The translations under genes and the position numbers were made by a program. The notes under the pieces are model-generated. The model made no database searches, was not told where the DNA came from, and saw nothing but the letters and a program-made list of their open reading frames with translations. Source: Aldrovandia affinis (taxonomy: Eukaryota > Chordata > Actinopteri > Notacanthiformes > Halosauridae). From it: DNA of 64,000 nt. Shown piece after piece: positions 55,785-64,000 of this stretch (the stretch's first letter is position 1; every line of letters starts with the position of its first letter). The stretch is taken from the NCBI GenBank assembly GCA_029706075.1, contig JAINUG010000386.1, positions 420,498-484,497 on the forward strand, in the 5' to 3' direction.

Positions 55785-57420
55785 ATGAAAATGACTCCAA
55801 TATCTAGCACTCCAACTCCCGAGATAGCACAGGGCTATCAGGAGCAGGGTTGCGTAGAGACCCTTGAGTTTTTCACTCCCTTGGATCTCTACAAATTTAG
55901 TAAACTGGTTATGTCCTCTAAATCATCTACATGTCTGTTAGATCCCATACCAACAAAGCTTATTAAAGAGCTTTTGCCTGGGCTAGGCCAGCCCATGTTA
56001 GATATCATGAATACATCCCTATTATTGGGTTGCGAACCTAGGTCTTTAAAAGTGGCAGTAATCAAGCCTCTTCTAAAGAAACCAAATCTTGATCCTGTTA
56101 ATCTGAAGAACTATAGACCCATTTCAAATCTTCCCTTTTTGTCAAAAATTTTACAGAAATCTGAAGCTCAACAATTAACTGCTTTCCTAAAAACTAATAA
56201 TCTGTATGAAACACTACAATCAGGTTTTAGACCAAACCATAGCACTGAGACAGCACTTATTAAAGTTGTAAATGACTTACTGTTAGCATTGGATACTGGT
56301 TGTGTTTCTATTCTAGTGCTCCTTGACATAAGTGCTGCTTTTGACACTACTGACCACCACATTCTCCTTCATAGGGTAGAAAACCTGATTGGTTGGTGTG
56401 GACGGGCACTCTCATGGTTTAAATCATACTTATCAGACAGGTTTCAATTTGTGCAATTAGATCAAGAGTTCTCTGACTACTCTCAGGTTAAGTATGGTAT
56501 TCCACAAGGCTCAGTGCTGGGACCATTACTGTTCTCATTATACTTGCTACCACTGGGTAATGTTATTCGTAAACATGGTGTGAATTTCCATTGCTATGCA
56601 GATGATACACAGCTGTACATATCAATGAAACCAGGTGAAATACTTCAACTCACTCAATTAGAGGCTTGTATCTCTGATATAAAGAATTGGACGACAGTAC
56701 ATTTCCTGCTTTTAAATTCAGATAAAACATAGATGATGGTTTTGGGCCCCCAAAAATTAAGAACAAGTTGGATCTGCAGTTAAATGCAGGTGATTGCATA
56801 GTTACATCAAGTCTTCTGGTTAAGAACCTTGGTTTTATTATTGATCAGGACCTTACATTTGACACTCGTATAAAAACACTTCCAGAGTAGCTTTCTTTCA
56901 CCTAAGAAACATAGCTAAAATTCGGCACATTCTGTCATTAGAGGATGCAAAAACCTTGATGCATGCTTTTGTCGCATCGAGGCTAGACTATTGTAATGCC
57001 TTATTATCCGGCTCCTCTAGTAGCTCTCTAAAGAGTCTTCAACTAGTACAGAATACAGCGGCACGTATCTTGACTAGATCCAAGAAGTATGAGCACATTA
57101 CTCCAGTGTTAGCATCACTACATTGGCTTCCTATTAAATATCGGGCTGATTATAAAGTACTGTTGCTAACTTTTAAAGCAATGAACGGACTTGCCCCTTT
57201 ATATCTGACCGAAATGATTGCCCCCTATAAGCCGACACGACTGCTTCGTTCAGAAGAAGCCGGCCATCTATTACTCCCTAGAATTGTGAAAAGCACAGCT
57301 GGTGGTAGAGCCTTCTCTTTTAGATCTCCTCTGTTGTGAAATGGTTTACCAAGGCATGTTAGGGATTCGGACACAGTTTCAATTTTTAAGTGTAGATTAA
57401 AAACATATATTTTCAGCCTA
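55785..57420 (+). pseudogene. L2 reverse transcriptase
   Basis: 55785-56732 carries [59 protein letters not shown] (catalytic Asp), [19 protein letters not shown] and [12 protein letters not shown] (intact YADD). TAG at 56730 and frameshifts follow; 56956-57339 holds MHAFVASRLDYCNALLSGSS, LQLVQNTAARILTRSKKYEH and RAFSFRSPLL at the C-terminus. RT core motifs are all present, but the ORF is broken into at least three. Confidence 0.9.
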
Positions 57421-58075
57421 GCCTACTGCCAAACATAGTCTAGCTGGAGAGATGGAGAAGGCCGTGCCCTAGTGTCTTATGGAGTGAGAAACTTTCCGTA
57501 CTGTCATCTCCTCAATGTGTTACCACCACTGTTATCCTTGATCAGGTGTGGATGGTTTGGAACTCTCTCATGGCTGCGTGTTTTCTCTGTCCCTCTCCTA
57601 ATAGGTACGCTGCCATAGCTTACACCTGTTGGGGCTATCTGTATCTCATAATGCTACTGGCTATAGCACTGCTATTTTTTTCTGCCCCCCGAGCCCTAGA
57701 TCCTGCGAGAAGTGTGAGCTGCCCCCATCAACCCTCACCCCCACGCCAACCCCAGTTCCTGGATCTGGACCCTCTCCGCTTGGTTTAGCCCCCCCCTGAC
57801 TACCACCTAACTCAGGAGGGGCAAATCTTTTCAGCCCTGAACCACCTTGGACTGACCATGACATGGTCTTTTTTGGACATACCCTGTGCCAGCTAGAAGA
57901 GGATGGGCTCCCCCCCTTTTTTGTCTGGTTCCTCCCAAGGTTTCTCCCTACCAAGGGAGTTTTTCCTTGCCACTGTTGCCTTTAGGCTTGCTTTTGGGGG
58001 GGTCTAGGCCTGGTTTCCCCCTCTGTTAAGCGTTTTGTGACAATTCTATTGATTTGATTTGATTTGATTTGATTA

Positions 58076-58180
58076 TAATTACCTATGAGTTGTTATGAGT
58101 GCTTATAGCAGTGTTTATAGTGCATTATAAGTCACCATAAGGCACTATAATTACATCTATAATGCATGATATGTGTTTGC
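58076..58180. repeat. MITE-like sequence with repeated TTATAG/CACTATAA motifs
   Basis: TGTTATGAGTGCTTATAGCA, GCATTATAAGTCACCATAAG and TCTATAATGCATGATATG recall a short teleost element with repeated TTATAATGC words. No ends defined. Confidence 0.35.
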
Positions 58181-58789
58181 TTCTTAGGAAGTGTTATTGT
58201 GTTTTCTTTCTTGGTTTAACAGCTCCATGCAAAGAATCAAAATTTCCAGTAACTCTGAGGTAGTTCCAGTGACTGCTCCTGGTCCTGCCAAAAGGGAAGT
58301 ACAGGAAGGGGAGGTGCAGGGGGGAGGAGGGAGAATATGATGAGGTAGGGGATAGGGAATGAGACACGTGGACACACAGTCAGAGCTGTGGTTCCAAATC
58401 CTTTCAAAACCACAGAATAAAAAAGTAGGGATTTCGATTTTGAAGATTCACCTTTTTAATTGGAACGCAAGTTCTTATAACCTGCATCCTCAGAGCCTTA
58501 CATTTTTTATTGTTCCTTGCACTTCCACAGAATTTGGGAAGATGGCTTTTAGTTATTACACTCCATGGTCTTGGAACATATTATTAATGCTAAACTGGAC
58601 TACGTTTTCCCTCTGAGTATTTTTGAAAGTGTGGACATATAAACATATCATGTCCTTTTTGAGATTGGGAGACACCATAATTCTCCTGAGTGGCAACTCG
58701 ACCCTGAACTGAAATTATATGGAGAAACATAAATAATAATAACAACAGTTTAAACAACAATTTAAACAACAGACAAAAATACATATCAT

Positions 58790-59220
58790 GGATGTTTGCT
58801 CTCGACTGTCTCCCCACCAGGTCATTCATGTTTAGATGTCACTTAGCCCTGACCGAGAACTGCTCCCACGGATGCTCTGACTCAGAACATGTACACCATC
58901 TGTTCTGGGAGTGCTTCATAGCCAGACAGGTCTGGGGCCTTGTTGTGTCCTCTGTCTCCCAGAACAGGCTCCTGCTAAGATCCTCCCTGACGGCTGAGAG
59001 GGTCTTGTTCTGTCCCTGAGAGGGATGTAGGACCCTGGAGCTGCAGCGCCAGTGGAGGCTGTCAAGCAGGTCCTGTGGGAGACAAGGAACATCAAGGTCT
59101 ACTAACAACAAACAGTGGACCTGGTCACTCTCCAGAGGAGAATACAAAATCTCCTCCAGGATGGCACTTGGTGGACTTTCTGAAGGATGAGAGAGGGGTG
59201 AGGAGGAAAAGGAGACGCAC
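58790..59220 (+). pseudogene. L1/Tx1-like ORF2 C-terminus
   Basis: The frame reads FMFRCHLALTENCSHGCSDS, EHVHHLFWECFIARQVWGLV, the cysteine/histidine motif (CSHGC...HHLFWEC) at the end of Tx1-like L1 ORF2 proteins, then ERVLFCP and a stop. A short tail region follows to about 59220 with GGRHLVD-type broken coding. RT is absent; strongly 5'-truncated. Confidence 0.8.
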
Positions 59221-59299
59221 TTTGGGCAGACACCCCACGGGCACAAACTCCTTTTTTTCTTTCATGTTTTTAAAAACTTTCGAGTTTCTTTTTCTTGAT

Positions 59300-60139
59300 T
59301 GAAGCTTATATGTACTTCTGTCTTGTATTTTGATATATAATTTAAACCCGTTATATTGTACCCCTTTCCTTGTGTAATGTGCATTCAAACCCATTGTTAC
59401 CCGACTACTTTTATTTATTTATTTTGTTGGAAATGCCCACTTTTAAATGAGACAACATGTAGAACTTGCAAGAATGAAGAAAAAAACAATGAAAGAACAA
59501 ATAATAAAGTTGTTATCACTGAAATGAAAACGCAAATTCTCAAGAGTCTTGATTCCATAGCATTCACCACTACAATATTTAAAAGTTTACGTAATGCTGA
59601 GCCTAATACGCTATGAAGTGGTGATCTGAGTGGACTGCAGTGTTGCATCAGTTTTAGAGTTTTGTGCTGAGTTTTGTGTTTTGGCTGTATAGGGTATGTT
59701 GTATATAAGGCTCTGGGCTATTTGACTCGCACCTGGCAGTTGTGTCCATGTTATTTTATTCTCTGTTCATTTTATAGTTGTAGCGTTAAGTCGCAGTGTC
59801 TACTTTATTTTAAAATAAGTTGTGTAGGGTTGTAGACCACCATTTATACTTTATCTTTGAGTGCATTGAGGTTGAGAACATTGTATTTGGTGATCAGAGA
59901 TTAGTTCATTGTCACTGTCCATTCTGCTGGTTATGAACTAATCGATGATCAAAGAGCGATGTGTGCGGCCCTTGATGTTGAAACATTATATCGCAACTGG
60001 CAACCTTTTCTTTTTTGTTTCTTTCAAAACAAGCTTATCTGACAATGTAGTTCACTGTATGTTTTAATGGACATAGGCTTGTTTGGCTCAATATGTGACA
60101 ATCCCTAATTTATGTTTATCATATCAGTTATTTTACAGT
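59300..60139. other. No gene recognised
   Basis: AT-rich; nothing I can name. Confidence 0.4.
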
Positions 60140-60146
60140 CCTGAAT

Positions 60147-60996
60147 TTAAAACAATTTGGTCATGAACCACTTTATTTGACAGGAAATAAAAGCATATAT
60201 AATTTTCTCAGTGTCTTTAGACAACAAGAATGACCTGATTTTAGAAATAGTTCTTAGCTGGTGAAAGCATGACTGAACTAACGTTTTTGTATGTCGGTTA
60301 AAATTGAGATTGAGAGCAAACGTCACACCAAGATTTCTCAATTCAACTGGATTTGATTAGAGACATGCCTTGGACCAAGAATAAAAGCTTCAGTTAGTCC
60401 AAGGTTCAGCTTGAGCTGAAGGAAATTTTGGGAAATCCAGCCTTGAATGTCAGTTATACAGTCATGATAGCAGCTAACTTGCTGAATTCATTTGGTTTGA
60501 CTGACAGGTAAAATTGACTGTCATCAGCATAAAAGTGAAAATAAATATTGTGATTACTAATAATTTGGCCGAGAGGTAGCATATAGTTTGAGAACAAAAT
60601 GAGCCCTAAAATTGATTCCTGAGGAACACCACATGTAATCATTGCTGATGAGGACACATAATCACCATTAGCGACTGAGAATTTCCTATCTGAAAGATAA
60701 GATGTGAACCAGTTCAGTGCAGTTCCAGAGATGCCAACCCAGGTTTTGAGTCTATCAATTTGAATAAAGTGATCAATGTTATCAAAAGCTGCACTGACAT
60801 CTAAAAGGACTAGGATGGAGCATTCACCAGAGTCAGCATTAAGAAATAGATCATTCACTATCTGGAGATGGGCTGTCTCTGTGCTATGATGTGTCCAAAA
60901 ACCTGGCTGGAATTTTTCAAAGAGATTATTGCTGTTCATTGCAGATAATAATTGCTTAGAAACAACATATTTCTGGATTTTTAAATTAAATAGCAA
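60147..60996 (-). pseudogene. L2-like reverse transcriptase, minus strand
   Basis: Motifs: FQPGFWTHHSTETAHLQIVN, ILVLLDVSAAFDNIDHFIQI (catalytic Asp), ITCGVPQESILGLILFSNYM (the usual [10 protein letters not shown] is altered) and FHFYADDSQFYLS (YADD kept). The C-terminal fragment 60341-60147 shows NLGVTFALNLNFNRHTKTLV. The G to E change in PQG and stops make it inactive. Confidence 0.87.
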
Positions 60997-60999
60997 CTT

Positions 61000-61803
61000 T
61001 TTTGAGTGTAATTATTCAGAACAGAGGTATCTAGATTAGGTTTCTTAAGGATGGGCTGGACCTTTGCACATTCCAATAACATCTTTAAGAAGTCTGTTAA
61101 GGATTACATCAAGGGGAATAGAGGAGGATTTCTCTATTGTGAGACACAATCTCCATGATATCCTCTGCTGAAATGAGCTCAAAATAATTCATCACATATT
61201 GATGTGGCAAGCCACATTGATCAAATGTAGAGGAGTAATCTTGGTAATGTTTTGAATCTTCTCCACAAAAAATGACAAGAACTTCTCACATTGATCTGTA
61301 AAGGATTACAATTTGGGGAAGGATTTACAATATTATATATCATTAAATAGAAATCTAGAATTGTGACAGTTCTCAGAGATTAGATTGGATAAATATTTAG
61401 CTCTTGCATCTTTAACTACCTTATTGAATTTGTTAACAGGTCAGGGTACCTGAGGGATGGAAAGACATCACATTTGTATCTAGCACTGCACAATCTGTAA
61501 ATATACTTAAAATGTATGTAAGTATGTATATACAGTATATACTGTATATACATATACTGTATATATATATTGCGGAAGAAAAGCTATTCTCTGGAAAAAA
61601 TAAAAAATAAAGTTTTCCCCCAAAGGGTGGGTGGTGGTGGGTCCAGAAACAACAACAAAAAATTGTTAGCAGGTCCTTCATCAGCAGATAATGCACTTGT
61701 AATTTAGTGGCTTTTCATTTGCATTCTGCTCTTTTACATTCCCTCTGTATGTTACGTATATAGTAATTAAGCCATGGGGAGTTTTTATCTAGTTCTCTAA
61801 GGA
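61000..61803 (-). other. Degenerate LINE middle and AT palindromes
   Basis: No open LINE frame; GTATATACAGTATATACTGT-like self-complementary words at 61525-61570. GGGTGGTGGTGG-type runs near 61620. Confidence 0.4.
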
Positions 61804-61970
61804 GTGGTTCTCTGTGACTCAGAAGGTAGAGCACAGCTTTGGCAACACTTAGATTGTGGGTTCAATTCCCACTGGGACCACATATACTGAAAGATGTTTG
61901 CATTCATCACTGTAAGTCGCTTTGGATAAAAGCGCCTGCTAAAATGGCATATATTATATTATATTATTGA
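61804..61970 (+). mobile_element. HpaI-like tRNA-derived SINE, copy 2
   Basis: GACTCAGAAGGTAGAGCACA (A box) and GGGTTCAATTCCCACTGGG (B box), followed by the tail GTAAGTCGCTTTGGATAAAA and GCCTGCTAAAATGG, then (ATATT)n. Same family and order as 20937-21092, diverged at several sites. It sits in the minus-strand LINE. Confidence 0.9.
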
Positions 61971-62249
61971 CAGTTGACTTTGTCCTAATTTTAAAAGGGA
62001 CAGTAGCATCAAGAGTAGTTAGACATATGCTATTAAAGCTATTAACTAATTCCTCGGTCTGTAAGAACCGTGGGGAAGTTTTACACAGACCTTGAAAAGG
62101 CCAAATAAAACTTCTCAGCATTTGCAAGTTAATGATGAGAGAACGAAAAGACTGGCTATTGTTAGTACATGAGATGAGAAGCTGAACATCAAAAGTAATA
62201 GTGAGATGATCAGAGACATAAATATCTTTAATTTAAAGATTGCTTAAGT

Positions 62250-62504
62250 TCAAGATAAAATTAAGGACAAGGATTCTATAAGATTTAAGAACTCAATAGT
62301 GAAAGGATTTGAAGGAATATCAATGTGAATATTAAAATCATCAGAAATAATAATTCTATCACATTTCAATACGAGAGAAGATACAAATTCTGAAACTGGA
62401 GATAAAACCATTATTCTGATTTGGAGGGCAATAAGCCACCATACAAAGATCAGGAGAATGACTATATATAGTGAAAATAAGCACTTCAAAAAAAGAGAAT
62501 ACAC
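62250..62504 (-). pseudogene. L2-like endonuclease fragment, minus strand
   Basis: The minus frame reads SEFVSSLVLKCDRIIISDDF, NIHIDIPSNPF and FLNLIESL, the conserved region around the GDFNIH motif (here DDFNIH). It resembles the endonuclease of the plus LINE at 54900-55100. Confidence 0.8.
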
Positions 62505-62599
62505 TAAATGAGGCAGAAATTGTGGAGGAAAGGTTTTTGTGCCTTTTTCTCTGGTCCCCCTTTGTCTGTTCGCTTCTCGTGAGTGAGTATATGTCCTTC

Positions 62600-63040
62600 A
62601 GATAAATAACTTCAACCAAGTATATTATGTAGGCCTACAGGAGAATTCTTACAAGTGCAAAAACCTGGCAGAAGTCTCATCGAACAACATTGGATTAATG
62701 CTCTTATACATTTCTGCATTTCTAACATGATTGGTTCAGTCCTTCATATATGATTTCCTCTCGGTACTTCTCATTGGTTAGTTCTTATGTATGTCTCTGG
62801 TTTTCTTATCTGGCAGTGAGCTAATTTCTTCAGAAACTAAACTTAACTTTCCCCAAAGTTCTATGCCTCGCCCATCTCGTGAGAGATGGCATTTATAATT
62901 ACTGACAGGCAATATTATTTATTTGGTAGTATTGTCTTATTTCACTCCTATTAGCCTATGGTTAGTTAGTTAGTATGGCCTGCAGTTTAGTTAGCATTAT
63001 TGTATTATTAATCATTTTGACCTAAGATAACTTTATTGGC
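62600..63040 (-). repeat. LTR of the second retrovirus family, minus strand
   Basis: Reverse complement shares blocks with 39370-39690 in the same order: ATGCTAACTAAACTGCAGGC, AGCTCACTGCCAG, CCAGAGACATACATAAGAA, TTAATCCAATGTTGTTCG and TAGGCCTACATAATA. It lies just downstream (minus sense) of retroviral-like coding DNA, as a 3' LTR would. Boundaries approximate. Confidence 0.62.
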
Positions 63041-63069
63041 CTTACACATTAAGGCCAGTGTAAATGTAT

Positions 63070-64000
63070 AGGTGTCATTTTGCTTTTTCTAATTGAGGTA
63101 ATCCAAACACCATGATTCTGGGAATTTTCCATGTTTCAGTATCACACAGGACCATCTGGCTCCTGGCTTCACTACGTATTCACACTCCGGATTTCCATAC
63201 GGGCAGTCAAGTGGTCCTCCCTTGGAGTTGCAAGGCTCACCTTTTAAATTGATGTAAGTCTCTGGACCTGTTTGGATTGTTATGCTTCAGTCCCATTCTT
63301 GGGGCATGGGTTTCTCTGTTTTGGAGTTCTTTAGCAACAGAGTTTGGGTGATTAATTACTGGGAAATATCCCTCTGGTTCACATTGATCTATCTCTACTC
63401 TCTCTATTTTGGGTATGTTCCTATCTGGTACGTTCAGTTTACCTCTATGAACTTATCTCCTATCTGTACTGTTATTACCTCTCCCCATGTGGTTCCCCAT
63501 CTTATCTCGAAGTGTCTGTTTTCGCAGAGTGAACTCCCCATGTATTAGCTGGTGCCAATATGACAGATGCACTGGCCCATTCCTTCTTTCTTCATCATTT
63601 CAAATGGTTCACTTCTGTTTTCCTTAAATGGTGATATCAGTGGCCTTATGGTTCTGCATAATCTATCAGTACTATATATCCTTGGTACTGACTCCATATA
63701 TCACAGGCTCGTGTGGACGTTTTGTCGGGGGAATCGTTGAGATCCGTACTGCTAGTACAGTATCCTTTTTCACTCATTGTTTTGTTAGATGACAATAGCC
63801 TTCTGCGATAATACATTAATATTGCTATCCTTTCTCTGTCGCATTCTCCCTCAGTAATCTTTGTCTTAAACACGTTTTCCACTGTCTTAGTGTTTGTTGT
63901 ATCACTACTGCTGGTCCTATTCCCTCTAAACCCAACTTTAACCATCTTACAAATGCCCACCAACTGTTTGAGTTTAGCTCCTCCCTTATCTCCATCTGTT
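63070..64000 (-). pseudogene. Retroviral-like coding remnant, possibly env
   Basis: Minus-strand translation is broken into several frames. 63963-63646 is open for 105 codons, and later pieces show cysteine-rich sequence such as DCPYGNPECEYVVKP and WSCVILKHGKFPESWCLDY, which look like an extracellular disulfide-bonded domain. Its place directly before an LTR suggests env, but I see no fusion peptide, furin site or membrane span in the window. It may equally be another ORF. It continues beyond the right edge and cannot encode a working protein as seen here. Confidence 0.35.

Larger units (their letters stand above)
54850..58072 (+). mobile_element. L2-clade LINE
   Basis: Starts in the endonuclease and runs through RT to a 3' UTR with the segment GTTAAGCGTTTTGTGACAAT and the tail (GATTT)n at 58048-58072. 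This family differs from the copies at 23474-33452 in RT sequence and tail. It resembles the minus-strand LINE at 60140-62504. Confidence 0.9.
60140..62504 (-). mobile_element. L2-like LINE, minus strand, with SINE insertion
   Basis: Minus-strand pieces: endonuclease (62504-62250), a long degenerate middle and linker, RT (60996-60454) and a C-terminal piece (60341-60147). A SINE (61804-61970) and an unrelated stretch with A/T palindromes (about 61490-61720) interrupt it. Gene order fits one element read right to left. Confidence 0.82.

Noticed and set aside
61490-61570. AT palindromes as a possible origin or terminator
   Set aside because: Short TATACAGTATATACTG-like words are common in AT microsatellite DNA and nothing functional adjoins them.

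Overview
The window looks like repeat-dense nuclear DNA of a ray-finned (teleost) fish. The evidence is a mix of LINEs of L2, CR1, Rex1 and L1/Tx1 types, Ty3/gypsy elements, hAT and piggyBac DNA transposons, and tRNA-derived SINEs whose 3' end matches the L2 LINE tail, as in the salmonid HpaI-type SINE/LINE pairs. A salmoniform or esociform host is plausible but not proven. I see no intact host gene. The only host-like candidate is a decayed minus-strand coding exon at about 18767-20315.

Layout. 1-4500: a palindromic MITE, a small hAT-like MITE, a decayed LINE (about 1330-4020) and a LINE tail. 4690-6055: a decayed Ty3/gypsy pol (RT to H2C2). 6700-18382: a Russian-doll insertion. A hAT element with an 8-bp target duplication (GCAGTCAG) holds a Gmr1-like gypsy element, and an L1 of about 5.7 kb sits inside that element's RT gene on the minus strand. 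18767-20315: an unrecognised decayed minus-strand exon. 20366-22090: gypsy integrase and LTR, hit by a MITE with a perfect 8-bp TSD and by a SINE.

22100-34100: AT-rich DNA with four pieces of one L2 family; one lies in the middle of a 37-bp minisatellite (about 11 + 20 units). 30850-31330: a CR1 3' end. 35300-39690: L1/Tx1 ORF1 remnant, a 5' fragment of an endogenous retrovirus (LTR, tRNA-Pro-type PBS, gag start), a near-perfect 113-bp-arm palindrome made of SINE-like sequence, a piggyBac copy carrying a solo LTR, and a second kind of LTR. 40150-44745: LINE endonuclease and hAT C-terminus remnants, then a CR1 split by a piggyBac at TTAA.

45961-51447: a nearly complete Rex1-like LINE with a second, inverted Rex1-like LINE in its 3' UTR. 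52138-54207: a hAT with a ZMYM/TTF-type transposase N-terminus and a perfect 8-bp TSD. 54850-58072: an L2 LINE. 58790-59220: L1/Tx1 ORF2 end. 60140-62504: a minus-strand L2-like LINE with a SINE. 62600-64000: minus-strand retroviral-like coding DNA followed by an LTR.

Nearly every reading frame found is a transposon gene, and most are broken by stops or frameshifts. The strongest observations are structural: the nesting order proven by TSDs, the copia-like domain order (PR-IN-RT-RH) of the gypsy element, exact TTAA and 8-bp insertion sites, and the large palindrome.
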